A stretch of 64,000 nt of DNA from Anseranas semipalmata. Taxonomy: Eukaryota > Chordata > Aves > Anseriformes > Anseranatidae. Below the pieces are notes generated by a model. It was not told the origin of the DNA. It made no database searches and was given only the letters and a program-made list of their open reading frames with translations. The stretch is taken from contig VXAA01003378.1 of NCBI GenBank assembly GCA_013399115.1, positions 164,594-228,593 on the forward strand, written 5' to 3'. The position numbers were made by a program, and so were the translations under genes. Of this stretch, positions 36,221-48,800 are shown piece by piece; the first letter of the stretch is position 1, and every line of letters starts with the position of its first letter.

Positions 36221-36795
36221 TGTGGTTTAACCCGACAGGCAGCTAAACACCACACAGCCATTCGCTCACATCCCTCCTGCCACCCCAATGGGATGGGGGA
36301 GAGAATCAAAGAGGGAAAAAAAAGATAAAAACTCATGGGTTAGGATAAAGGGAGTTTAATAGGACAGAAAAGAAAGGGAAAATGATAATGATAAAAAATG
36401 ATAAAAGAGTATACAAAGCAAGCAATGAACAATGCAATTGCTCATCACCTGATGAACAATGCACAGCCCCTCCCCAAGCATGCTGCGTGCCCCACCCCAG
36501 CCAGCTCCCCCAGTTTTATTGTTCAGCATAACACCATACGGTATGGGATATCTCTTTGGCCAGTCTGGGTCAGCTGTCCTGGTTCTGTTTCCTCCCAGCT
36601 TCTTGTGCACCCGCAGCCTCCTCACTGGCAGGGTGGCGTGAGAAGCTGAAAAGTCCTTGACTCTGTGTAAACACTGCTCTGCAACAACTAAAACATCTCT
36701 GTGTTAGCAGCATTACTGTCATCCTAAATCTAAAACACAGCACCATACCAGCTACTAGGAAGAAAAGTAACTCTATCCCAGCTGAAACCAGGATA
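36221..36795 (-). mobile_element. Solo LTR of an avian endogenous retrovirus (family B)
   Basis: The copy runs from TGTGGTTTAACCC at 36221 to CCAGGATA at 36795; the expected terminal CA has mutated to TA. It matches, from memory, a second very abundant neoavian LTR family, distinct from the one at 30170-30924. The sense strand reads from 36795 to 36221. On it, the place near 36510-36525 where that family normally has a TATATAAA promoter box now reads AATAAAA, so the core promoter is probably decayed. No internal retroviral sequence flanks it, hence a solo LTR of about 575 bp. I see no unambiguous target-site duplication. The open frames of 60-89 codons overlapping it are not genes. Confidence 0.9.
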
Positions 36796-39067
36796 AAGGA
36801 ATTCACAGGGAGCTCTGCTGGTGTTTACATTTGTGGAACTGACAAGGAATCTGCAATGGGGCTCATGCTTGGGTGGGAAGCAAACAACATGAGTAGCATC
36901 AAGGACGAATTTCTCCAGTGTTTGCTCATGACAGTCATGTTTTTATCCTGCATTGCTCTCCCTGCACTGGCTCTCTGACTAGTGGCCAACTTTGAAATCC
37001 AGAATCAGGAGAACTGTGGACCAGGCTAAGAACATGGATGATATAAAGCCTAATTAGCTTAATGCATAGTATTCACCCATCCTTTTAAGCTTGGCAGAGT
37101 TGTGTGTTTTGTTTTTGTTTGTTTTGTTGTTGTTGTTGTTTTAAGATATCTTTAAAAGACATTGATTCTTGTTCATTGTTTTGAATATATATACCAGAAA
37201 CATTTCATAGATCATTGTACTTTGTTAATGGATCTACGTGGAATCAAAATGTCTGTCAATTGCCAGGTAAGAACTGAAGACATTTCCATATCTGCCACTT
37301 ATTTTCATTGAATAAAATGACTGTGGAAGCTAAGTACCTGGGAGTCTGTGTCTGGGAACAGATGAAGATGTATTAAGGAAGTGTACTGGTGTTGGGTAAT
37401 TTTATTAGTACAATTTTAATTTATGATTTTGTCCTATTACAGAATGCCAATGAAAAAGCTGATGGTTAACCTCAAAATTAATTTTATTACATGGTTAAGC
37501 AAGGTATCGTTTGGGTTTAAATTGAAAAGAAAAGGAAATTTCTTATATGAATAAATATAATCTATACTTTTAATAACATGGTAAAGGAAACTGTTTATAA
37601 GGCAGTAATGGAAATAAGCCTTGCCACAGAGCAAATATTCATAGGAAGGAAATATATTAAATGAGTATCAAAGGTTTATTTTCAAAGCTGTAATGGCATA
37701 TATGCACTTGGTGAGTATGTTCCTTGTTTGGTGAATGCTTCTGTATTATCATTATAGACAATTTAGTGATCCAGAAGCCCTCGGTCTATAAGCAGAATGA
37801 GAACATCCCAAAGCAGATGAGTTTTTGTAAGTTTTGTTTGCTCTGAGAAGGGTGGCTGACTGTAACACACTCTCTGTTAAATCAACTATCAGGGTCTGGC
37901 TTGATGATGAGCTAAATCATGTTTGCCAACCATCGCCTATGATCTGAATGATTTGGCAAGCACAGACTAAGGTAAGTCATTAAAGGAATATTTTTTCATC
38001 TGTCTCCCTGGCTCCTGAAATGCTCATTCCCCTGCAGTAATTATCCAGAGCTGACTTCCAGGGTGCTGTGCATTCAGTGTCTCTGAGATTTCTGCTAGCT
38101 TCTTCAAAATTAACCTCAACTAAGCCGCACTCTGCAATGTATGCAAAGCTTCTCACTCCATTGTGAGTCTTGATCCTAACTCCATGGTTAGGTATAATGC
38201 CTTTCTCCATTCTCTGTTATGTTGTGTTTCTATTGGTAGAAACTCAAGGTATACATAGAAAAAGCCATAGCACTCTGCAACCAGGATGTCCAGTTTTGAT
38301 GCATATGAGACCAGAGTTTCAGGAAGAATGCTACAGACAATATTGGTTTTGAAATTTTGACAAAGCACAAGGTTAGGTATCTAGTCTTCCCATACAGTGT
38401 ACAGAAAATTAAACACCATGCATGTACTGGTCTGAAAGTTGTAAGTTTGGACATTAGACACCTAAAATGAAAGGCACGTTTTAAACATTAAGTCATTAGT
38501 TTCCTTCAGTGCCTCCTAAACCACTAACAACAGCAGTGTCCTAGAGTTAGTTAGAATAAATTATTATTGTTCAACATGATCATCAGTCTGTCTAGACTTC
38601 AGGGACCCTAGTTCAAAAAAATATTTAGTCCTATATAGAAATGCATTTCTCTTCACAAAATTATTTTACTATGTGCAGACTTTAGTGGAACCTAAGCTTG
38701 TGCTCCAGATTTTTCATGTGTTTTCTTGGTAATTTCTTGAACAGGACTGTTACTGGGTGTTTTGCTGAAACTACTTCTCAGACAGCCCTGAGATATCCTG
38801 ACAGGTACATGATGTTTCATACAGTTAAAACCTGCTATGCTCTGTGGAGAAGACTCTAAAAATCATGGCCATGTTCTTCTCAAGGGCTCTTGAAAAAATA
38901 ATGTCTTCATCTTCATATGTCTTTGAATGATAGAATGACAGATGAGCAGGGGTGAACTAACTGCTGATTAAAGCTCAAGTGCTCTAGCTTCTATGAATGG
39001 GGTTATGGACTTTTGAGAAAAATTAAATTTCAGGGTAGCAAATCAATAATTTCATTTAAGTCAGGCA

Positions 39068-39091
39068 GTCACTCAGTTTTTACTGAGTGAC
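39068..39091. repeat. Perfect 10-bp hairpin with TTTT loop
   Basis: GTCACTCAGT (39068-39077), loop TTTT, ACTGAGTGAC (39082-39091), exact reverse complements. Just downstream, CATGAATAAT is directly repeated at 39108-39117 and 39124-39133, so this small area has both an inverted and a direct duplication. Confidence 0.92.
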
Positions 39092-40296
39092 AAGTGTTAG
39101 GGCAATACATGAATAATCCTTTCCATGAATAATTGCTAGGGCACGTTGGGTAGATTACTTTTAAATTCAGTATATAATTAACTGCTGAATGCTAGAGGAA
39201 TTTTTATTTCTGCACAAAACAGGGGGAGGCAAACTCTTTGTCCAGGAGCATACCTATAAGCCTATCAATAATTTTCAAACATAATGCATTGAGACTCCAG
39301 GAGACTGATAATTCATGAAGAATAATGTCTCTGTATATACATACATATTATATAGGTATTTCTGTACATGTAGATTTAACAACACTTCTTTGTAAGGAGG
39401 TTACATATCAGACCAATACCTTTTGAGAAAAAAAATGTTGTGCTGTTAAATGACACAGGTTTCTGAGTCTTTCAGAGATGAGGATTAAATTTCAAATAGG
39501 TGTAAAATGGCAGGAGCAGGGAGGAAGCTAGAGAAGATGAAAATGTCTGAAATGGTGCAGAAGGGATGCTAATAGAGAGGGCTTACTGGAAGCCCAGACA
39601 GAACTATGTTAATTTTCCTCTGCACTGTATGGTTTACAACTTTTATCCTTCTGTGTTTTTTTTAAAATAAAAAATAAAATAAAAAATAAAACATGAAGCA
39701 TTAAGAATATTACTAGACAGGGATAACACCTGTTGTTTTTGTTTATTTTTCAGCTTTGGGACAGGGAATAAAGACTTGCAATTTTGTTTTTTATGCCTTC
39801 TTTGCATTTTGTTGGTGATATTTAATAGTGACAAAGCCTAGAAGAGCGCTAGTTCAATATGTTGTAAATATGACACTTAAGATCAATGTCTTTTTTTCAT
39901 ATATGTTATTTCTGTCTTCCTTATATTGTGATGTTTCAATGGACAAAGAATTTAAATTGCTTAGAGGACACTGGGAAAACTAAGAGTGATACACAGACCT
40001 TCCCTGACTTCTCAGTGCTGATACAGAGTACTTGGAAAAAATCAATGGAGCTTCTCCAGGTGAGTGTCTCATCTGTATGATATCCTCCATTGCTCTTTGA
40101 AAAGACAGAGCATGTGCTTGATGTCTAGAAGGCAGAGAATATTTTCAAATAACAGGAACGGAATGACTTTGCTTTGATAAAATCTCCAGCTGACCATGTA
40201 ATATATTGCATTAATATTATATTTTTAAATTCACTTTTTTGCTTATTGGTATTAATAGAAGACCAGAAAGAAAGGAAATTGAAATGGTTCTTCCAT

Positions 40297-40352
40297 GTTT
40301 TTTGTTGGTTTTTGTTTGTTTGTTTGTTTTGTTTTGTTATTTGTTTGTTTGC
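40297..40352. repeat. TTTG/TTTTG-rich simple repeat
   Basis: A run of TTTG and TTTTG units with minor interruptions. It is compositional only. Confidence 0.88.
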
Positions 40353-41508
40353 TTTTCTCTCTTTAAAAACTGTGTAGCTCTCAAGTTCCAGCTAACTAAG
40401 ATGGTGAGTATATTCCAATTTATTGCCATTTCTGTTTTGAAGTTAAGTAGAATTAATGTCTGTTTGTATGACTTCTTCTATGTATGTTTACTTTCTGAGA
40501 ACTGGATTACACACACACACACAGGTATATTTCCATGTCCCTCTGATTTGCTGTATGAAAAAGCCATAAAGAACTGATATTCTTGCACCTATTTTTTGTG
40601 TTTTACTTTTAGATGCAACTGAACCAAATACTTATGCAAGAGGCTAATCTCAGTTTCTGCGGCTTCACTCATATGTTGATAGTTAGGCCCTTGCCTAAGT
40701 AGTTCCTCAGCTGTTTTGATTATAGTAATGTAATGGGTATTACACTCCTTAGATTCTGTGGTTTTATTCACATATTTAAAAAATGTCATGCCAAAACTTT
40801 ATTTGATCTAGTTTAAGTTTTTAAAAAGAGAACATTGAGTTTATATTATTCTAGTTATTATTTCAAAGCATTATTTTCTTTTCTGTTGGGCTTTTATATC
40901 TGCCAACAGATCATAAGCTATTTGTATCAAGCTGTCAATCACTTTAGGAAACTTTGTTTACACAAACTAAAAAGTCAAAATTCATAAATAAAATGTTACT
41001 AGACTGCAATCTTTAACAAGTTTAAGCTTTTATTTTCCAATAGTAATTTTATTTTTGATGAACTAACCTTATTCATCAGTTCTTTGCCCTGGGAATCCTT
41101 TATCCTGTGTTACTGCAAAGAAAAACAGTTTTATTTTACTTTATTATATTCAAAATCATATATTTCTTTCAGACTATATGCAAATGAATGAATCAACTTT
41201 TTACTCCCATTTTTCTGGAATAAATTGAATATATGTCATTGACTTTATAAGGTACAACTGAGTTTGACAAAAAAAATTGTAGAACTGATTATCACAGATT
41301 GGTTTAAAATATGTGTTTTGATAAAACTAATGTTAGATTTGGTATTATCATGTTAAGGCTTTTATCATCTAGACACTTTAGTGTCCATCTGGACTTAGTG
41401 CAGGAAAATAAGCATGTTAACTTCAGTATTCAATATAAGCAAGTATATGAACAAGCTTAGATTTAAGTGTGTTAGAAGTGCTAAACTGAATATTATAGCT
41501 CTATAAGT

Positions 41509-41530
41509 AAAATAATAATAATAATAATAA
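41509..41530. repeat. (AAT)n microsatellite
   Basis: About seven AAT units without interruption. Confidence 0.9.
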
Positions 41531-44500
41531 ACCTTCTGAAGTGTGTGTTACATAATGAAAATTAAAATTCACTGAAATGCAGTGAAGAAACAAACATTGA
41601 AACCATTATATTCTTCCTCTGTTATCAGATAATTACATCTTTAGGTAATTGTACTTGGTTCTTGTGTTATTTTAACTTATGTCACACTAATAGAAGAGAG
41701 TAAAGTTAGATCTAAGAAATATTTAGATAGAAAAAATGTCTCCATTAAATGTCTACTTCATTAAATATATATTTTAATTTTTACACAATCCAACCTATGG
41801 TTGAGCATATCTTGCATCTGGAGACATTAGAGACTAGGAAAATATACTGGAGAAGTTTCTCTGTACATTTACCCTGCTCTTATGCTCTTCCAATGGCCAC
41901 TGTTGGGTAGTGGATTCAGCTGAGCTTTCACCTGCTTTGGTAAAACTGTTCTTATGTATACTTAATTTAAAAACAAGGAAAAATGACTTTCCATTGTAAT
42001 CAAGCATATGGAAGTCTTGCGTAGTGATAACACAAAGAATGAGAGAATTTTCAAATATGGTTTCTGTCATTTTTTGAGACTCTAGTACAGAAGAGACATG
42101 TCCATAAAGCGTGCACCTCTCCAGACAGATATGGTGCATTCGGTGTTGCTTTATTGATTGCTTCATATTTTATGTCAATCAATGTCAATATAATAGCTTG
42201 TCCTGACCATACTGACCTTAGTAATTAAGATAAATAATTGAAAAAATACTGAGAGTATATGTTGAAGACTTTAAATCATCAAATATAAGTAGCTTTTTCT
42301 AACATGTTGCAAACACATGGTAGATTTTTTTTGAGGTATGCCTATAATCCGTGCTGGCTCTTTCAGATGTCTTACTTGAGCATCATGAAGCTGAACATAT
42401 TGAACTTGACTTAACAAGTGCCACCATGCCACAATATTCAGCTTACACAGAACTGAGTTACAAGCAAATATCACCTTGAGGCTTATGTGTTCTACAAATC
42501 CTACATGATCATGACATATATGTCAGACTTTAACTTCTGCTGCAATGCCACCTTTCTTGACAAATGCAGGCCTTTTTCTGATTTGTCTAATGGTGGAGTG
42601 TGAATTTTAACATACTTTTCAGAGGACTTATACAAAGAACAACATTATGTTTACATTTTTATTATACCTCCCTATAATTTCCTATTTGTTTGAGAGTAAA
42701 AACCATGCCAGGAATACTGAATGATATCAAGTATCTTCCAATAAATCAGCTTGCTATTCTGAAAATGCTGTAACACACAAAGCCAAAAGATTATTGAAAA
42801 TAATCTAAATGAAATCTTAATAGTATAATCCAAGAATCATAATTAATCTGATGTAATTATTACAGAAAGAGGAAGAATACATGTTTGCAGAAAAATATTT
42901 CGGTAACAGTTTCTACCCCTTTTCCTGGTGCTTTGCTTACCCTTCTCCATCTTTTCTGGGCCATAAGGTTGGAGGTTTCATGATTCTAGAAAGTTTTTAA
43001 TGTGTCTTGTAAAAACACATGATATACAATATGAGTTATTAGATTTCGATAATAGCAAATTTATTAAAGGTTAACAAAAAACTGAAAGTTAATTATCTGA
43101 CTTAAAACTATAGAAGGTGTCTAGGCTTAAATTTCTAGTCTGACTAAGGTAGATTCTAAAGTCCTTCAGTTTTGTGATCCCAGAAAAAGAAAACAATAGT
43201 TGAAGGACTAGCTAAACTTCAGCTTGAATCTAATTATGCCCTTAGATATATGCCTTTTTGCATTGTTATGGTTTTAAATTTTGATAGATATCCTATTGAT
43301 TTGCAATAAAATAGTAGTTGTTGTAAAAAAAAAAATCATAGATTTGTCTTATCTCAAAGAACATTACTGATATTAAGATTGCATTGTTTATAAAACTATT
43401 TTGGTTTAAGGCCAATGGAAGAAAACAGTGTGAGTCCAATGTACAGTGGAGTCATTATATTATTCTCAGTCATTATGTCAACTCTTTCTTTCCTTCTTGA
43501 ACACTTTTCCAACACTTGCTAAAATCAACTAAAAGGTTCCCATTTACTTAACGGAAGTTAAGGTGGAGCTAGAGTTGAAAATGTTAAATAATTTTGTGCA
43601 GCCTCTCTTTCATCCATCGCATGACTAATTGTGTCAGTGACACCTAAACAAGGAAATATGTGCCAAGTAACCTACCACATTTCCACAGAAACTTCAAACA
43701 AAAGACATTCATAGGAGAAGGCTCATGATCTGGCTCACTTGAAACTTTTACTGAACTGGGATGCCAGGTCATCATCATTTGTATTCCTGTTGAAGACAAC
43801 ATCCTTTCCTGAAATGATTATAAGAAATGAATGACGTTTAGGTTGCTTATTTAAAATACATTTTTTTCCTTTATGTTGTGAAATAGCTTCAATTATGTAA
43901 TCAAAAGCTTTTGCTGCCATACTGTACTTCTTTTGCCTAGCTATTTATAGTGACTCTGCTACTTTCTTCCTTACACTGATTGTAAATACTTCAGGGCAAG
44001 CATGCATGGCCTTTTAGTTACATCATGGCAACCAGAACAGTTTGGGGTAATTTGTTGATAACATAATGACGAATGGTGATGGTGGGTGCTTCACTGGTGG
44101 GTGAAGATTACCAATATGTTGGGGCCAATTTAAAATTATTAAGATGACTAGAGAAGCAGTAGGGTAACTATGTCCGCATCAGTTTACAGGCATTAATGAA
44201 AAATCTTTATCTTGCAGGTGAAGCTTGCAAACACTTTTTTTTTTCCTCTTGTTCTTCTCCCTACTGTTTGAAAACAGCAAGGAATGACAAAAGGAGAGTT
44301 GTGAGGAGTTTGCTTGGCTTTTGAGCTTGTACTAATGAGACATTTATTTTGTATTTCCTTTCTCTTCACAACATCTATTCACTTGCTCTCTGGGAATAAG
44401 CTTCTGTGAGGCTGTTATCTGCAGCAGCTAACACATTGCAGCTACACTGTAGCTGTAGTTCAGGTCTCCAGATCAAACAGAGAAGCCTTTACAGCTTCAG

Positions 44501-44795
44501 CTTGAGAAACAGGCTCTGGTTGAGCTCTGTATCAGATTTTCTTTCTCTACATCAAGCATAGATGGTGATAGGCAATATGTGGTCTTTCTATATGAGGTCT
44601 TTCTAGTCTTGGTGAAAATGTGCTGTTTATTTTGGCCAAATGGTGGGAAATGCAATCAAATAGAACGGGGAGGACCATATGAGTACATAGATTTAGATAT
44701 AAAATATGATTATAGTTTCATTATCCAAAGTGGTATAGTGAGATAACTTTGCACCACTGGAATGCTTTTAATTTGAAAATATCTAATGAACTGAA

Positions 44796-44832
44796 CTATT
44801 CTATTATGTTCTATTCTATTTTATTCTATTTC
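44796..44832. repeat. TTCTATT-type simple repeat
   Basis: Several CTATT/TTCTA units in 37 bp with one TATG interruption. Avian CR1 LINEs end in short TTCTATGA-like repeats, so a CR1 tail was considered. No CR1 body can be seen on either side, so it is called a simple repeat. Confidence 0.75.
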
Positions 44833-45833
44833 TTATAAATAAGATGTTGACAAGATTGCCATTTTAAAAAGGGAATACAGTGAGCCACAAGAATTTTAAT
44901 TAATTTACCTACAACGAAATAATGGCAAATTTGAAAGCAATATTTTTCTGCCTCAATGCAGGTACAATTTTGTGTTTGCATCCTTTTTTACCTTCTTATC
45001 CTGTTTAAAATATCAACCTTTTGCTTTGTAACTCTTCTGTTATCTTTAAATTTTAAAAGGAGTTTCTCTAACCAGATTAAAGCCCTGAATCCTGTAGTTT
45101 TTACTGAACACCTGAAATATTGGAAAATTTTGAGTGCTGTTGTTACCATGAAACAAAGAATGGAAACTTAAGTTAGGATTGAGTATGCATTATTTAAGTT
45201 GTATTAATAGCCTTTAAAAATAACAAAATAGCTTAGATTTATTCTTTCTTGTGCTATACATGATCAAAAAAATTTCTCATTAAAGTGTGACAGTGCTTTA
45301 TATTGCCTGTACATAAAAATCTCTGTGGCTATTATACTAAAAGAAAAGGCAAATGACAGTTGGTGTCAACACTAAACAGCTTAGGGCAAACTATTTTCTC
45401 AATACGTATGTAATTTAATTGAAATGCAATATTTCATGAATATTAGAAAGTGAGGCTTTATTAAAAATGGCAAGGAAAGTGAAAGCATGACTGTTTAGAG
45501 TAACAAGCAGCGCAAATTTATTCATTCAATACATCACTGAATTATTTAAAACTCAGCTTAAGCACAAGGTCATGGAATAATTTTGGCAAGTACGCACTTC
45601 TGCGTGATGCATTTCCATAATTCCACTGCATCTATAAAGTTAATCACAGCTTTGGCATGCAAGCCTGCTTCACGCACTAAGCTGAGCCAGAAAAAAAGCT
45701 CTGAATTAAAACCTACGAACAAACCAAACTACTGATACTACATAGAGGCAAGTGATCTGTGATAGTTTAGAGCAGATGTGAGCTCCATAATAATAGTAAT
45801 TCTTACAAATATTTCGTTTACTAATATCCCATA

Positions 45834-45862
45834 TTTACTTGTAGTACACATTTACAAGTAAA
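45834..45862. repeat. Perfect 10-bp hairpin with 9-nt loop
   Basis: TTTACTTGTA (45834-45843), loop GTACACATT, TACAAGTAAA (45853-45862), exact reverse complements. It has no association with a recognised element. Confidence 0.9.
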
Positions 45863-48800
45863 AACATATCGCTAGTCTGGAGACACATCAAAATTTATGT
45901 GCACACACACACATTTAGATGTCATGAGTTTTCTTGAGGACATACTCTTTCTGCAAGGAGTGAGAGCTGACAAAAGGTATTCTTTGGACTACTAGGAAGA
46001 GAGAGACTGAGCTACCTTTGGAAGCGCTCCATGGAAATTTATCTGATTTTATAAGATGAAAACTAGTATTCAGCTGTCCTGAATCCAGACTGACTGATAA
46101 CAACTCCCTGCAGTCTACTAAGACAGACAGGCTTAATGCATGTAATTTTCAAAATTGCATTGTCACTTCTAGGCACCAAGTAAGACAGGGTGATACATGT
46201 GAATAGCATAATGCTTAAGGCTTCTTCCCAGGGTACATTTAATGTTTCTAAGACAAAATTGAGGTTATTTTGGATTTTGCAATAGAGTTTGTGTATCCAG
46301 TATTTTGCATCACATTTCTGTATATGTCTGTTAATAAAGTCTTTGTGAGCTTGAATAATCTTCGGTGGATTCTCATTCTCATGATCAATCAATACCAGCT
46401 TGAAGAAAATCTATCTATACTAATTCTGATATATGGCTAATTTATAATATCTGGTACTGTTGTTAAATGATTATTGCTGAAGCTTAGAAGATTGTCTTCA
46501 TTGCAGTTCTTACCAACCAATTTGTGTGGTTCCAAACCAGCAGCTTGGTTGGGTACTGGTTCCTCATGGATATCCATTACAGGTGTGCACTACCACTTGC
46601 AGAGGTAGCACAGAAATTGCCACTACTGAAATATATAAGATTGAGATGTGTTGGGCTCTGTAGCAGTAGAACTGTCTTTCAAATGTAACTCTGAACACTA
46701 GGCAGAGGACCATGTAGGAGTACAAACGATAATCTAGGTACAGTGATAGCCTCCTTCCTGTTTTGAAAGGACTGTATGCTAGCTGGAAACTGCTGGACTT
46801 ACTCGATCTTTCCCTTATACTGCCTTCATACATGAACTGGTAGTTATGGATCAACTAGATTTTTCAAACAAGAACATGATTTAATATTTGATATTTGAAA
46901 GCTTGGTGGGCCTAATTTTCATTTTAGATAGTTTGTTCATTTTATGTATTGTGCAGCTCAATTTTTTTTCAAAATTAGTCTTGAAATAGAAGTAATTTAT
47001 CTCAATGTGCTTTCTGACCAGTACACAAGTGACATTAAAGACACAGCATCTATATTCTGAATACGTGCAGTATGCTGAATATATCTTTCCAGCACCTTTT
47101 ATTGTAAGAATTATTTAGTTCTTTTTAGAGAAGAATGCACTTAAAGCAATAATTTTAAGAGAGTATATTGGTTTTGTACGGGTTTTTTACAATATGGTTG
47201 TCTGCCAAAGATTTCTAAGAAAGTTTTATTTTTCAAAATGTAGGGATTTTTATCTTGGTACCCTGTTATGCTCTTAAAGTGCAATCAGTGAGTTACTGCT
47301 GAGGTGATGCATAGAGGTACTTTATTCAATCACTATGCTGCCTTTAAACTAAATTACTTTATAAATTCCTTTAGGCTTCTCTGATTAATAACAAAAATCA
47401 ATGAGATTTTTATTATGTTGTGTTTGTAGATACTGAAAACTGTTTTGTAAGTTGCATGTGTGCTAATAGTAATGAAAGAATGCGTGAAAGAATTAGCATT
47501 TTTAGAAATTGCTGAAAATTTCTTCGTGCTGTTAAATCTTAAAATAGTTTTCTTACTGGAGAAATAAGCAAGCAAAATACTAGAAGGTAAAGACGATTTT
47601 TAAAGTATTTATTAAGCATAATAAGTAGTCATTTTATTCCACATTTTTGCATGTACAGAACAATGTCACTTAAGAAAAAGGACATATTAGAAAGTAAGCG
47701 TTCTATGTGCAAAATTTGTTATATAATTTCTTATCAAAATAAATTTGCCATCTATTAAAAACTGAAGTAGAGGTTGGTTGAGTACGCTTAAAAGAATTTT
47801 CCATTTGATGTGGTAAATTTGGCTGCAGAGAACTTACTCATATTCATTAGTTTCTAATTGCAGTTCTGCACAGGACTAGTTGCAAAATGACTTTTATAAC
47901 CCCACAGATGATTATATTTGTGTAAGGAGAGAAGATACATCCCAACATTTTGAAAGAGTTTCTTTGATATTTTAAGGATAACGTGTTACCCGTGTGATCA
48001 CAAATTACATAGTTTAGTGCCACAGACCTATTTTCACAAGCCACTAGGAGTGGCTGCATTAGAGCCTACTGCAGGTGGAGTTCCCACAAGAGGCATCTTA
48101 GATGTTACTAGTCTGAGGGGTAACATCAGTTTACTGTTAGGTCTTGAGAAAATGATGCTTGAAGAACATCAATGAATCAGGACTTGGTTTGCTGACATTA
48201 CTGTACCCATCTTAGTCTTTCACTGTTGGATTGGTGCAGGAGTGCACTTTTGAGGAAAAACTCCCAGTGACGCCAGTTATCATGCTTGGGTGACTATGAC
48301 TGGAATTGGATTCCTTTAGGATGAAATTAAACTAAAAGATAAACTCTTGTGGCCGCATCAGTGTATGAACAGGTGATTTTGGGGAAAAACAATAATAACC
48401 TTTGCATTTTTAGTTTATAATTTTAATGCATACAAGAACTGAAACAAACAAACAAAATAATAATAAAAAAATCTGTACAATTGAAGCCAGATATTGGCAG
48501 TACAAAGAATATTACTGGGGCTCTGAAAATGAACGCTGGCATGATATTCATGAAGAAGTAATTCTTTCTTAAAAGTATTAAACACTTAACTGTCCGCCAG
48601 GTCTTGGGAACAGTCAAGTGAAAGTGACCTTCTGCCTCAATCTGTGATCAGCTTATCAGGGATGATAGCTATGCATTTTATATATACAGTTCCACATTAT
48701 GAGAAACAATACTACTCACTAAGATAATATCCATGTAATTATTTTCTTTTTCTCCCCATCAATCTAATCAAAATATCAGCACTTTCAAAGTGCTTAGCAT

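Larger units (their letters stand above)
36796..44795. other. AT-rich non-coding sequence, no gene seen
   Basis: Frames are at most 112 codons and unrecognised. Simple repeats are a GTTTT/GTT run at 37107-37141, AAAAT units at 39664-39691, a TTTG-rich stretch at 40297-40352, a short AC run at 40509-40523, AAT units at 41509-41530 and a 15-bp near-exact tandem (ATATGWGGTCTTTCT) at 44575-44604. Possible exon-like segments at 37198-37266 and 39965-40059 are treated as findings only. Confidence 0.57.

Noticed and set aside
42504..42525. Overlapping palindromes CATGATCATG and TGACATATATGTCA
   Set aside because: Short spacer-free palindromes of 10-14 bp built from CATG and TATA words are common in AT-rich DNA.
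44796..44832. 3' tail of a CR1 LINE
   Set aside because: The TTCTA-like units resemble CR1 tails, but no CR1 3'-UTR or coding sequence is visible next to them.
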